A stretch of 64,000 nt of DNA from DASVEG01 sp035540495. GTDB taxonomy: Bacteria; Actinomycetota; Acidimicrobiia; Acidimicrobiales; CADCTF01. The DNA lies in assembly GCA_035540495.1 (NCBI GenBank), contig DATLGL010000050.1, positions 13,459 to 77,458 of the forward strand, given 5' to 3'. This document shows positions 26,716 to 35,016 of this stretch, piece after piece (the stretch's first letter is position 1; each line of letters starts with the position of its first letter). The position numbers were made by a program, and so were the translations under genes. The notes beneath the pieces were generated by a model. The model had not been told where the DNA came from, did no database searches, and was given only the letters and a program-made list of their open reading frames with translations.

Positions 26716-27789
26716 GTGCTCATCCGCCGGAGCGCCGCCCTTCTGGACGCTCTGGCAAACGTGGCGCCCGGGCAACCGCTCCGAGAGGGCCTCGACCGCA
26801 TCCTGCAGGCGAGCATGGGCGCGCTCATCGTCGTCGGCGACGGCCCCGAGGTGCTCTCGATCTGCTCGGGTGGCTTCCTCATGGACGCGGAGTTCACACC
26901 GCAGCGCCTGAGCGAGCTGGCGAAGATGGACGGAGCGATCATCCTGGCCAAGGATGCGAGCCGCATCGCCCGGGCCAACGTCCACCTCGTCCCCAACCCG
27001 AACGTCCCGACCTCGGAGACGGGCACGCGGCACCGCACCGCGGAGAGAGTCGCCCGCTCGATCGACGTGCCCGTCATCTCGGTGTCCGAGGAACTGTCCC
27101 TCATCGCGGTCTACCGGTCGGACATGAAGCACGTCCTCGAGCCGATCCCCCGACTGCTCGCCCGTGCCAACCAGGGACTGCAGACGCTCGAGCGCTACAA
27201 GGCCCGCCTCGACACCGTCAGCGGCGCGCTCTCGGCTCTCGAGGTCGAAGACCTCGTCACCCTGCGCGACGTCGTCACCGTCCTCCAACGCGCGGAGATG
27301 GTCCGCCGGATCGCGGAGGAGCTCGAGGGCTACATCGTCGAGCTCGGCGTCGACGGACGCCTCGTCCTCCTCCAGCTCGAGGAGCTCATGGGAGGCGTCG
27401 AGGACGACCGTCGTCTCGTGATCAAGGACTACATGCGCGACCAGCCGTCGTGGCGACTCGACCAGGCGATGGAAGCGCTGTCGAGCCTCACCACCGAAGA
27501 CCTGCTCGACCTCAAGACCGTGGCCGCCGTGCTCCACCTGCCGACCGACGTGAGCGAGATCGACGCCTCGGTCCAGCCGCGGGGCTACCGCCTGCTGTCG
27601 AAGGTCCCCCGTCTTCCGGAGGCGGTCATCGAGCGGATCGTCAACCGCTTCGGCAACCTCCAGAAGATCCTGCGCGCGACCACCCACGACCTCGACGACG
27701 TCGAAGGCGTCGGCGACGCCCGGGCCCGCGCCATCAAGGACGGCCTCGCGCGACTGGCCGAGACCTCCATCCTCGACAGGTACAGCTGA
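26716..27789 (+). CDS. disA: DNA integrity scanning protein DisA (diadenylate cyclase)
   Basis: The 357-residue protein makes cyclic di-AMP from two ATP and scans DNA for branched structures. The DAC domain shows MDGAIILAKDASRI (DGA motif) and the GTRHRTAERVARS motif (about 103-115). A helical spine (about 150-285) is followed by C-terminal helix-hairpin-helix DNA-binding repeats (LPEAVIERIVNRFGNLQKILRA and LDDVEGVGDARARAIKDGLARL). The octameric enzyme is typically inhibited by RadA and Holliday junctions, which fits the radA neighbour. Complete and normal length. Confidence 0.97.
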   Translation: MLIRRSAALLDALANVAPGQPLREGLDRILQASMGALIVVGDGPEVLSICSGGFLMDAEFTPQRLSELAKMDGAIILAKDASRIARANVHLVPNPNVPTSETGTRHRTAERVARSIDVPVISVSEELSLIAVYRSDMKHVLEPIPRLLARANQGLQTLERYKARLDTVSGALSALEVEDLVTLRDVVTVLQRAEMVRRIAEELEGYIVELGVDGRLVLLQLEELMGGVEDDRRLVIKDYMRDQPSWRLDQAMEALSSLTTEDLLDLKTVAAVLHLPTDVSEIDASVQPRGYRLLSKVPRLPEAVIERIVNRFGNLQKILRATTHDLDDVEGVGDARARAIKDGLARLAETSILDRYS

Positions 27790-27862
27790 GCTGACTGTCT
27801 CGCTCCGTTCGCTGCGCTCCCTCGGTCCGAACCCGTTCCTAGGTCCGGACTAGACCTTCGGG

Positions 27863-28540
27863 ATGGCTCGCATCGACCTGCCGTCCGGAACGCCCGCCGA
27901 GCTCGCGCTGCCTCCGGGCGGCGACCCGCTGCGCGGGTTGGTGATCGCCCCCGACATCGGCGGGCTGCGCCCGCTGTTCGACGAGATGTGCGCGCGCCTC
28001 GCGAACGATCACGGCTGGGCCGTGTGCGCTGTCGAGCCGTATCCGGACGAGGTGGCCGCAGGCATCGCGCCCGACCTGCCGGCGCGCCTCAACGGCGGCC
28101 TCGACGTCGAGCGGATGATCAACGACCTGCAGGCGGCAGCCGACGTCGTCCAGGAGCGGACCGGGGTGTCCAGGGTCGCCGTGCTCGGCTTCTGCCAGGG
28201 CGGGATGAACACCTTCCGCGCCGCAGGCACGGGTCGCTTCGACAAGGCGGTTCCGTTCTACGGGATGGTGCGCCCGCCGCAGCAGTGGTCGTCTCCGGGC
28301 AACGACCCGCTCGACGCTCTGTCGAGGCCGGAGTGCTGCCCGGTGCTCGCCATCTTCGGCGGCGTCGACCAGTGGACCCCCTCTGACGACATCGAGGCGG
28401 CGAAGGCGTCAGGAGCCCACGTCAGCGCGCGCGTCTTCCCCGACGCCGACCACGGGTTCGTGCACGACCCCTCGCGCCCCGCCCACCGCGCCGACGACGC
28501 AGCCGACGCGTGGCACGCCGTCATCGAGTTCCTGGCCTGA
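27863..28540 (+). CDS. Dienelactone hydrolase family protein
   Basis: The 225-residue alpha/beta hydrolase has a Cys nucleophile elbow GFCQGG (residue about 110), an acid in the loop GGVDQWTP, and a His in DADHGF: the Cys-Asp-His set of dienelactone hydrolases. The natural substrate is unknown. ATG 27863 has TAGACC 6 bases before it, consistent with leaderless transcription. The last 20 bases overlap the opposing SDR gene. Confidence 0.88.
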   Translation: MARIDLPSGTPAELALPPGGDPLRGLVIAPDIGGLRPLFDEMCARLANDHGWAVCAVEPYPDEVAAGIAPDLPARLNGGLDVERMINDLQAAADVVQERTGVSRVAVLGFCQGGMNTFRAAGTGRFDKAVPFYGMVRPPQQWSSPGNDPLDALSRPECCPVLAIFGGVDQWTPSDDIEAAKASGAHVSARVFPDADHGFVHDPSRPAHRADDAADAWHAVIEFLA

Positions 28541-29384
28541 ACTCCTTCGTCCACTCCTCGGATCGCTCCCATAGCAGCCGGCCGAGCTCCGGCGTCACCA
28601 CGGGGCTGGCGGCCTTCACGCGGCAGTTGTCGTAGAACGCGCCCGTCGTCGTGTCGACCTCCGGAGCCGTTGCACAGAACACCGACGTCTCCGCGCCCTC
28701 GTCGGTCGACTTCATGAACCGCTTCATGAGCCAGCGCGCCGGTCCGGGCACGCGCCGCCAGATGTCGGATGCGATCACACCCGGATGGAGCGACACGCTC
28801 ACGAGCTCGTCTGCCGGCACCCGCCGCGCGAGCTCCTCCGCGAACAACACGTTGCACAGCTTCGAGACCGCGTACTCCTTGACGCCCGTGAGGCTCGGCT
28901 CGCTCCGCAGGTCGTCGAACGGCACGCCGCCGGCCTGGTAGTGCGCATCGCTCGAGACGTTCACCACCCTCGACGGACGACCGGCGGAACGAGCCGACTC
29001 GCGCAACCGGTCGAGCAGGAGGTTCGTCAGCAGGAAGTGCCCGAGGTGGTTCACCCCGAAGTGGATCTCGAAGCCCTGCGCGGTACGGCCCTTCTGGCCG
29101 CCGACGCCCGCGTTGTTCACCAGCACGTGCAGCGGTCGCCCGCTGTCGAAGAACCCGCGAGCGGCGGAGACCACGCTGGCGAGGTCGCCGAGGTCGACGG
29201 TGAGCACATCGACCCGTTCGTTGCCGGTGTCGCGGACGATCGCGTCGACCGCGGCCCGGCCCTTCTCGGCTGAACGAGCGCCGACGAGCACCCTCCCGCC
29301 TCGTCGAGCGAGCTCCTTCGCCGTCGCCAGACCGATGCCGGTGTTGGCGCCGGTGATCAGGTAGGTGCGCTCCTCAGCGGGCAC
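28521..29384 (-). CDS. Short-chain dehydrogenase (retinol dehydrogenase-like)
   Basis: The 287-residue SDR opens with TYLITGANTGIGLATAKELA (TGxxxGxG), followed by VLVNNAGVGG (NAG), VNVSSDAH with the catalytic Ser, and YAVSKLCN with the Tyr-x3-Lys pair. The layout is that of the large retinol dehydrogenase-like/WW-domain oxidoreductase group, with no clue to substrate. GTG 29384 lies inside the end of the Crp/Fnr gene (11-bp overlap), so the two form an operon. Confidence 0.88.
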   Translation of the reverse strand: MPAEERTYLITGANTGIGLATAKELARRGGRVLVGARSAEKGRAAVDAIVRDTGNERVDVLTVDLGDLASVVSAARGFFDSGRPLHVLVNNAGVGGQKGRTAQGFEIHFGVNHLGHFLLTNLLLDRLRESARSAGRPSRVVNVSSDAHYQAGGVPFDDLRSEPSLTGVKEYAVSKLCNVLFAEELARRVPADELVSVSLHPGVIASDIWRRVPGPARWLMKRFMKSTDEGAETSVFCATAPEVDTTTGAFYDNCRVKAASPVVTPELGRLLWERSEEWTKEFRPGTR

Positions 29385-30045
29385 GCCGGGAGAGCTGCTC
29401 GCGGTCGGTGATCCGGTACCGGCGCTCGCTCTGCTCGAGCCACCCGAGCCGCATGAACTGGGCCAGCGCCTTGTTCACCCGCTCCCGCGACGCGCCGACC
29501 ATCCCCGCCAGCTCCTCCTGGGTGACGGGCAACACGAACTCGTCGTTGTCACCGGCGAGCTCGAGCAGTCGCTTCGCCGTTCGGCCGGTGACGTCGAGGA
29601 ACACCGAATCGGCAAGAGCGGCGTCGGTCGCCGCGAGCCGGCGGGTGAGGAGACGGACGACGCCCCAGAGGAGTCGGGGACGGTCTTCGAGCAGCTGGCG
29701 GACGGGCGGATACGGCACCGAGACCAGCTCCGACGGCTCGAGGGCACGCGCACTCGCGACACGCGTCGAGTCGTCGACGAACAGGCCCATCTCGCCGAAG
29801 AGATCGCCCGGCTCCATCAGCGCCATCACCGACTCCCGTCCGTCCGGAGAGTTGATGGCGATGGCGATGCGACCGGCTCGGACGACGAACAGATCCGCGG
29901 CTGCGTCGTTCGCGTTGAAGACGACCTCGTTGCGGCGGAGCGTCCGCACCTCCGACGCCTTCGACAGCGCGTCGAGCTCGTCGCTCCCGAAGCCTTCGAA
30001 CAGCTCCGAACCGGCGAGGAGCTCGAGAATCGTCTGTCCGTCCAT
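29374..30045 (-). CDS. Crp/Fnr-family transcriptional regulator
   Basis: The 223-residue protein has an N-terminal cyclic-nucleotide-binding beta-roll (GQTILELLAGSELFEGF..., GDLFGEMGLFVDDSTRVASARA being the phosphate-binding cassette position) and a C-terminal winged helix with recognition helix TQEELAGMVGASRERVNKALAQF. The Arg in STRVASA suggests nucleotide binding is possible. ATG 30045 is chosen because longer readings run into the carD promoter region and are not conserved-looking. It is co-transcribed with the SDR and divergent from carD. Confidence 0.9.
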   Translation of the reverse strand: MDGQTILELLAGSELFEGFGSDELDALSKASEVRTLRRNEVVFNANDAAADLFVVRAGRIAIAINSPDGRESVMALMEPGDLFGEMGLFVDDSTRVASARALEPSELVSVPYPPVRQLLEDRPRLLWGVVRLLTRRLAATDAALADSVFLDVTGRTAKRLLELAGDNDEFVLPVTQEELAGMVGASRERVNKALAQFMRLGWLEQSERRYRITDREQLSRRAR

Positions 30046-30099
30046 AGGTGTGACCGATGCTACTGAGCGGTGCGGGCCACACCCGTTTGACCTGGTCAG

Positions 30100-30129
30100 T
30101 TGGCACAACTTCAGGGGTGGCCGTACCCT
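30100..30129 (+). promoter_or_regulatory. Predicted carD promoter
   Basis: TTGGCA (30100-30105) and TACCCT (30124-30129) are separated by 18 bases and lie upstream of carD, with GGGAGAA as ribosome-binding site near 30157-30163. An alternative -35, TTGACC, is at 30087-30092 but has no good partner. Confidence 0.4.
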
Positions 30130-30166
30130 TGGTTGTCGCCCCGCCCGGCTTCTACCAGGGAGAACA

Positions 30167-30646
30167 ATGGCGTTCGACGTCGGCGACAAGGTCGTCTATC
30201 CGCATCATGGCGCTGCGATCATCGAGCGCAAGGAGAAGAAGACGGTCTTCGGTGAGACCCAGGAGTACCTGGTCCTTCGCCTCGCCTACGGCGACCTCAC
30301 GCTGATGGTCCCGTGCAACAAGTGCGACGAAGTGGGCATCCGCGAGGTCATCAACGACGAGGAAGTCGAAGAGGTCTTCGCGGTCCTTCGGAAGAAGGAA
30401 GCCCGCATGCCGACCAACTGGTCGCGCCGCTACAAGAACCACGTCGAGAAGCTGAAGTCGGGCGACATCTACCAGGTGGCCGAGGTCGTCCGGAACCTGT
30501 CGATCCGCGACAAGGACAAGGGACTCTCGGCGGGTGAGAAGCGCATGCTCTCGAAGGCCAAGCAGATCCTCGTGTCGGAGCTGACGTTCGCTATCGGCGT
30601 GAACGAGGAAGAGGCCGAGAAGAAGCTGAACGAAGCGCTTCCGTAG
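30167..30646 (+). CDS. carD: CarD-family RNA polymerase-binding transcription regulator
   Basis: The 159-residue global regulator stabilises RNA polymerase open complexes, especially at rRNA promoters in actinobacteria. The N-terminal RNAP-interacting Tudor-like domain has DVGDKVVYPHHGAAIIERKE and LVLRLAYGDLTLMVPC; the C-terminal helical DNA-binding domain has NWSRRYKNHVEKLKSGD, EVVRNLSIRDKDKGLSAGEKRML with the DNA-inserting Trp region upstream. It precedes a PIN-TRAM gene and ispD-ispF, the order usual in actinobacteria. Confidence 0.96.
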   Translation: MAFDVGDKVVYPHHGAAIIERKEKKTVFGETQEYLVLRLAYGDLTLMVPCNKCDEVGIREVINDEEVEEVFAVLRKKEARMPTNWSRRYKNHVEKLKSGDIYQVAEVVRNLSIRDKDKGLSAGEKRMLSKAKQILVSELTFAIGVNEEEAEKKLNEALP

Positions 30647-30756
30647 CTGGGAGTGGTGCCGTACCGGGAGAAAACGCCCGAATCGGCCGTTCAGTGAGCG
30701 CCCGCGCTCAATAAGGGGCGGACAGGGTCGATAGTCCTCTCTGAGGTCGCCCTGTC

Positions 30757-31821
30757 GTGTTCGTCGAGATCACCCGTCTGTTCATAGTGTTCCTGGCCAC
30801 CGCGGCCGGTTACACAGTCGGTCGCGGCGACGCGGTCGCCGAGGCCACCGGCAACGGCGCGATCGTCGGCGCGACCCTCGGCGCGTGCGTCGGCTACGTC
30901 GCCGGAGGTGTGCTCGGCCGGCTCCTGAACTCGGCGATGGGCGTCGTCGAGGAGAAGGTCGAGGAACTGCACCCCGGTCGGATGCTCGCAGGAGGGGTGG
31001 GCGCCGCGTTCCTCGGCGGCCTTGGAGCGCTGATCGGCCTTCCGATCGCGATCCTGGCGCCTGGTCTGTGGGGCTGGCCCGTGCTCGCCCTCGTCGTGTG
31101 GACCGGCCTGTACCTCGGGTGGCGCATCGCGTCCCGCAAGTACGAAGACCTGCTGGCCATGGCCGGGCTGTCGACGCGGCCGCTCGTGCGGGCGACGCCC
31201 TACGGCAACGGCGAGGTCGAGGCCCACCTCCTCGACACCAGCGCGATCCTCGACGGACGGCTGCTGGCGGTCACCCGTGCCGGTTTCCTGAAGGGCGCGC
31301 TGCTCGTCCCGCGGTTCGTCCTCGACGAGGTGCAGACGATCGCCGATGCGCAAGACCCGGTCCGCCGGCGCAAGGGGAGGCGAGGCCTCGACCTGCTCGA
31401 TGCGATGCGGAACCAGCCGGGAGCCGACATCCATGTGCTCGACGACGAGGTGGTGGAGCACGACGAGGTCGACGCGAAGCTCGTCGCCCTCGCGCGCCGG
31501 CTGAAGGTCGATCTCGTCACGATCGACGAGCCGTTGCAGCGCGTGGCCGAGCTCCAGGGTGTGAAGTGCCTCAACCTCGCCCGCCTCTCCGACGGCTTGC
31601 GCCCCGTGCATGTCGCTGGCGAGGTCATCCGCCTGCCGATCACCCGCGAGGGAAAGGAAGCGGGTCAGGGCGTCGGCTTCCTCGACGACGGCACGATGGT
31701 CGTCGTGGGCGACGCCGCCGGGCTCGTCGGCAAGGAGGTCGACGTGCGCATCACCGGCAACGTCCGCACCGCGCTGGGCACGATGCTGTTCGCGTCCGTG
31801 AGCCAGGTGGAGCGCGCGTAG
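30757..31821 (+). CDS. YacL-family PIN and TRAM domain membrane protein
   Basis: The 354-residue protein has four hydrophobic segments in residues 1-130, a PIN nuclease domain beginning at LLDTSAILDGRLL (about 157-168, first catalytic Asp), further acidic residues in VLDEVQTI, VDAKLVALA and TIDEPLQRVAELQG, and a C-terminal TRAM RNA-binding domain (about 285-345). Family members are membrane-anchored putative RNases. The usual TND near the fourth acidic position reads TID. GTG 30757 leads straight into the first membrane helix. Confidence 0.9.
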   Translation: MFVEITRLFIVFLATAAGYTVGRGDAVAEATGNGAIVGATLGACVGYVAGGVLGRLLNSAMGVVEEKVEELHPGRMLAGGVGAAFLGGLGALIGLPIAILAPGLWGWPVLALVVWTGLYLGWRIASRKYEDLLAMAGLSTRPLVRATPYGNGEVEAHLLDTSAILDGRLLAVTRAGFLKGALLVPRFVLDEVQTIADAQDPVRRRKGRRGLDLLDAMRNQPGADIHVLDDEVVEHDEVDAKLVALARRLKVDLVTIDEPLQRVAELQGVKCLNLARLSDGLRPVHVAGEVIRLPITREGKEAGQGVGFLDDGTMVVVGDAAGLVGKEVDVRITGNVRTALGTMLFASVSQVERA

Positions 31822-31839
31822 GTCGCGAGGCTGAATCGG

Positions 31840-31845
31840 TAACGT
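31840..31845 (+). promoter_or_regulatory. Predicted -10 box for ispD (leaderless)
   Basis: TAACGT ends 6 bases before the GTG at 31852, with no Shine-Dalgarno sequence. Confidence 0.3.
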
Positions 31846-31851
31846 CACCTC

Positions 31852-32499
31852 GTGGCCGCCTGCATCTGGACGATCGTCGTCGCGGCCGGTAGCGGTTCAC
31901 GGTTCGGTCGCCTCAAGCAGTACGAGACGCTCGGCGATCGGCGAGTGCTCGACTGGGCGCTCGAAGCGGCGAGGGCGGTGAGCGAGGGGATCGTCCTCGT
32001 GGTCCCCCCGGACGCAGCGAGCCGCCGCGAGCCGGGCGTCGACGCCATCGTTCCCGGCGGCGCCACGCGGTCTCAGTCGGTCAGGGCAGGGCTCGCCGCG
32101 GTGCCCAACGAAGCCGACGTGATCGTCATCCACGACGGAGCACGTCCGCTGGCGCCGGTGTCGCTGTTCGACGCGGTGGTCGCCGAGGTCGACCGGGGCG
32201 CCGACGCCGCGATCCCCGGCGTGGTGCCTGCGAGCACGATCAAGCGCATCGACAAGAAGCGCCGAGTCGCCGAGACCCTCGATCGCGACGCCCTCGTGGA
32301 GGTCCAGACGCCGCAGGCGTTTCGCGCCGCGGCGCTTCGTGCGGCCCACCAGGACGAGCCCGAGGCGACGGACGACGCAGGGCTCATCGAGGCGACCGGC
32401 GGCGTCGTCGGCGTGGTCGACGGCGATCCGCGCAACATCAAGATCACGCATCCCCACGACCTCGACGTGGCGCGCTCGCTCTTGGCGAGTCGGCCGTGA
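31852..32499 (+). CDS. ispD: 2-C-methyl-D-erythritol 4-phosphate cytidylyltransferase
   Basis: The 215-residue enzyme adds CMP to MEP in the non-mevalonate isoprenoid pathway. The N-terminal nucleotide-binding loop IVVAAGSGSRFG, then VVPGGATRSQSVRAGL, VIHDGARPL, and the C-terminal Asp-containing QTPQAFRAAALRAAH and TDDAGLIEATGG segments are all present. Overlaps ispF by 4 bases (GTGA). Its product line supplies the polyprenyl synthase at 14782. Confidence 0.95.
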   Translation: MAACIWTIVVAAGSGSRFGRLKQYETLGDRRVLDWALEAARAVSEGIVLVVPPDAASRREPGVDAIVPGGATRSQSVRAGLAAVPNEADVIVIHDGARPLAPVSLFDAVVAEVDRGADAAIPGVVPASTIKRIDKKRRVAETLDRDALVEVQTPQAFRAAALRAAHQDEPEATDDAGLIEATGGVVGVVDGDPRNIKITHPHDLDVARSLLASRP

Positions 32500-32972
32500 G
32501 AGTCGGCATGGGCTTCGACGTCCACCCGTTCGGCGACGACCCGAACCGCCCGCTGTTGCTCGGTGGCGTGGCGCTCGAGGGACCAGGCCTCGCCGGTCAC
32601 TCCGACGCCGACGTGATCGCGCACGCGGTCGCCGACGCGTTGCTCGGCGCCGCGGCCCTTGGCGACATCGGATCGTTCTTCCCCGACACCGACCAGCAGT
32701 GGAAGGACGCCGACTCGATCGCGCTGCTCCGCCACGTCGCCGCCTCCGTCGCCGAAGCGGGCTACCGAGTCGGCAACGTCGACTGCTCCGTGATCCTGGA
32801 GGCGCCGAAGCTCGCTCCCCACCGCCAGCTGATGCAGGAGCGGCTCACGGAAGCCGTCGGTGCTCCGGTCACCGTCAAGGCCAAGCGGGCCGAGGGACTC
32901 GGGGCTCTCGGGCGACGGGAGGGCATCGCGTGCTACGCCGTCGCCTTGGTCGAGGAGACAGGTTCGGACTGA
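32496..32972 (+). CDS. ispF: 2-C-methyl-D-erythritol 2,4-cyclodiphosphate synthase
   Basis: The 158-residue trimeric enzyme forms the cyclodiphosphate from CDP-ME 2-phosphate. Metal ligands are in GMGFDVHPF (Asp8, His10) and GHSDADVIAHAVADALLGA (His near 42). DIGSFFPDTDQQWKDADS and the C-terminal KAKRAEGLGALGRREGIA complete the signature. GTG 32496 overlaps ispD; the TGA overlaps the rlmB start. Confidence 0.96.
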   Translation: MRVGMGFDVHPFGDDPNRPLLLGGVALEGPGLAGHSDADVIAHAVADALLGAAALGDIGSFFPDTDQQWKDADSIALLRHVAASVAEAGYRVGNVDCSVILEAPKLAPHRQLMQERLTEAVGAPVTVKAKRAEGLGALGRREGIACYAVALVEETGSD

Positions 32973-33847
32973 TGGCTCGTCCGCCTCGCCAGCCCCAGCC
33001 TCAGCGCCGGCTGCCTCCCTCACGTCGTTCTGTGAGTACTTCTTCGACCCCAGGTCGAGAAATCGCTCACAGATCAGCCGGGGAGAAGGGGCTGGGCGGC
33101 GATCAGGTCGAGGGACTGCGCGCGGTGCGCGAGCTCCTCGCCGCTCGGACCCGCCGCACCCGCGATCTTTGGATCACCGACATCGCCGACCGCGACAACC
33201 CGCTGGTCGTCGAAATCCTCGACCTGGCACGGGAGGCGAGGGTGCCGGTGCGGGAGGTCAGCCGCGGGCGCCTCGACGCCGAGGCGGGAAGCCGAGCCCC
33301 CCAGGGCGTGCTCGCCCACGCTGCCCCACTGAAGGAGCACGACCTCGAAGACCTGGTCGCGCGGCGGCGCGGCGTCAACCCCTTCCTCGTCGTGCTCGAG
33401 GGGGTCACCGACCCGCGCAACCTCGGAGCGATCCTCCGGTCGGCGGACGGCGCCGGCGTCACCGGTGTGGTCCTGCCTCGCCACCGCGCCGTGCACGTCA
33501 CCCCTGCGGCGACCAAGGCGGCGGCGGGTGCCATCGAGCACGTGCCGATGGCACTCGTGGCAGGCGTGCCGGCAGCGCTCCAGGCCCTGAGCAAGGCCCG
33601 TGTCTGGACCGTCGGACTCGACGGTGACGGCGACACGTCGATCTTCGACCTCGACCTCGCAACCGAACCCGTCGCCCTCGTCATGGGGAGCGAGGGCACC
33701 GGCCTCAGCCGGCTCGCTCGTCAACGTTGTGACGTCGTGGCGTCCATCCCCCAGCAGGGTGCGCTGCCGTCGCTGAACGTTGCTTCGGCCGCGGCGATCG
33801 CCTGCTACGAGGTCGCTCGCCGGCGGCTCACGACAACGTCGGACTAG
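32972..33847 (+). CDS. rlmB: SpoU-family 23S rRNA (guanosine-2'-O-)methyltransferase, RlmB type
   Basis: The 291-residue enzyme has a basic, Pro-rich N-terminal tail (about 1-45), an RNA-binding L7Ae-like domain (VEGLRAVRELLAAR, about 48-125) and a SPOUT methyltransferase domain. The three SpoU motifs are complete: GVTDPRNLGAILRSADG, VALVMGSEGTGLS and LPSLNVASAAAIACYE. ATG 32972 overlaps ispF. In many actinobacteria cysS sits between ispF and rlmB; it is absent here. Confidence 0.93.
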   Translation: MARPPRQPQPQRRLPPSRRSVSTSSTPGREIAHRSAGEKGLGGDQVEGLRAVRELLAARTRRTRDLWITDIADRDNPLVVEILDLAREARVPVREVSRGRLDAEAGSRAPQGVLAHAAPLKEHDLEDLVARRRGVNPFLVVLEGVTDPRNLGAILRSADGAGVTGVVLPRHRAVHVTPAATKAAAGAIEHVPMALVAGVPAALQALSKARVWTVGLDGDGDTSIFDLDLATEPVALVMGSEGTGLSRLARQRCDVVASIPQQGALPSLNVASAAAIACYEVARRRLTTTSD

Positions 33848-33870
33848 TCACTCCGGATGGTGCGGTGGCA

Positions 33871-33885
33871 TGTCACCCGGTGACA
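33871..33885. repeat. Perfect 15-bp palindrome upstream of the Spo0H-type sigma gene
   Basis: TGTCACC-C-GGTGACA lies 24 bases after the rlmB stop and about 105 bases before the sigma-gene promoter. It could be a small terminator for rlmB (no U-run follows) or a protein-binding site. The rest of the 237-bp gap shows only the promoter. Confidence 0.45.
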
Positions 33886-33975
33886 CGAAGCGCCGAAACG
33901 TCCGCTTCTTCCCCGTTTGACGCAGGCCATAACGGGTCTGCGGGCAGTTTCTTGTGTTCAATTTCGGCGTGACCA

Positions 33976-34004
33976 TTGACACTCCTGCAACGAGTAGCTA
34001 CAAA
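33976..34004 (+). promoter_or_regulatory. Predicted housekeeping promoter of the sigma gene
   Basis: A perfect -35 TTGACA (33976-33981) is followed after 17 bases by TACAAA (33999-34004). The transcript would carry an approximately 75-base leader with CAGGAG upstream of the ATG at 34085. This is the best classical promoter in the window. Confidence 0.6.
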
Positions 34005-34084
34005 GGACTAGTCCTGCTGGGGGACACCCGTTGTTTCCGCAGTCGAAACCACCTCGTCGCAATCACGCAGGAGTCGTTCACACC

Positions 34085-34747
34085 ATGGCGCTTCGCATCC
34101 TCGCCCAGCCCCTCGAGTCGCTCGAAGACGACGAGCTCGCCGCACGGTTCCAGGGGGGTGACGAGGATGCGGTCAAGGTGCTCCTCGAGCGGTACCGCCG
34201 CTTCGCTCGCGCCAAGGCCCGTGGGTACTTCCTCGTCGGCGGTGACTCCGACGACATCGAGCAGGAAGGCCTGATCGGGCTCTACAAGGCCGCCCGCGAC
34301 TTCCGTCCCGACCGTCAGGCGTCGTTCCGGGCCTTCGCCGAGCTCTGCATCACCCGTCAGGTGATCACGGCGGTGAAGACCGCGACTCGCCAGAAGCACC
34401 AGCCGCTCAACCAGTACGTGTCGATCAGCGGCGTGCGTGGCAGCGACGATCCGGGCGAGCGTTCGGTCGAAGACCTCCTCGACGACCATCACATCTCGGA
34501 TCCGGCCGACACGATCGTGTCGAACGAGCGGATGGCCGCCATGCGCCAGTCGATGGCCGAGATGCTCAGCCAGCTGGAGGTCGACGTGCTCCGCCTCTAC
34601 GTCGAGGGCAAGAGCTACCAGGAGATCGGCGACCACCTCGGCCGGCACGTGAAGTCGATCGACAACGCCCTCCAGCGCATCAAGCGCAAGCTCGAGGGTC
34701 ACCTCACGGAGCAGGATCAGCCCGAACCCGTCATCGTCCTGGCGTAG
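34085..34747 (+). CDS. RNA polymerase sigma factor, SigH/Spo0H type
   Basis: The 220-residue sigma factor has region 2 with DDIEQEGLIGLYKAARDFRPDR and SFRAFAELCITRQVITAVKTATRQKHQPLNQYVS, which reads almost like Bacillus subtilis Spo0H, and region 4 with LRLYVEGKSYQEIGDHLGRHVKSIDNALQRIKRKLE. It lacks region 1.1 and is intermediate between sigma-70 group 3 and ECF factors. No anti-sigma gene adjoins it. ATG 34085 has a recognisable ribosome-binding site; an upstream GTG-like reading has none. Target genes cannot be deduced. Confidence 0.92.
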   Translation: MALRILAQPLESLEDDELAARFQGGDEDAVKVLLERYRRFARAKARGYFLVGGDSDDIEQEGLIGLYKAARDFRPDRQASFRAFAELCITRQVITAVKTATRQKHQPLNQYVSISGVRGSDDPGERSVEDLLDDHHISDPADTIVSNERMAAMRQSMAEMLSQLEVDVLRLYVEGKSYQEIGDHLGRHVKSIDNALQRIKRKLEGHLTEQDQPEPVIVLA

Positions 34748-34901
34748 CTCCGACCGCGGCGACGCCGCACGCCGCGAACAACTTCGACCCCGACGGCGGC
34801 GCGCCTCGCGGCACCGACGTGCAGATCTCGAAAGCCCAGAAGTCGGGGCTCACGGCACTCTGAGCGTCGTACCATTCCGGTTCGGACGCTCGTCGTCCCC
34901 C

Positions 34902-34977
34902 GCCGGGTTAGCTCAGTTGGTAGAGCAGCTGTCTTGTAAACAGCAGGTCGTCGGTTCGAGTCCGACACTCGGCTCCA
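34902..34977 (+). tRNA. tRNA-Thr (UGU)
   Basis: A complete 76-base cloverleaf. The acceptor stem GCCGGGT pairs with ACTCGGC (one G-U pair), the D arm is GCTC-AGTTGGTA-GAGC, the anticodon stem GCTGT/ACAGC encloses loop CTTGTAA with anticodon TGT, and the T arm is GTCGG-TTCGAGT-CCGAC. Discriminator T and an encoded CCA end the gene. TACCAT at 34870-34875 is a likely -10 box. Confidence 0.95.
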
Positions 34978-35016
34978 GCCCCTGAACTCGCCGCCGTCCC
35001 GGCCGATCAACACGGC

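Noticed and set aside
27790..27850. CGCTCCGTTCGCTGCGCTCC-like repetitive sequence after disA
   Set aside because: Short CGCT-rich repetition common in GC-rich intergenic DNA; no paired arms or second full copy in the window.
34748..34863. Coding-like stretch after the Spo0H-type sigma gene
   Set aside because: A different frame reads FDPDGGAPRGTDVQISKAQ before a stop, but there is no start codon or ribosome-binding site and it is too short to support a gene.
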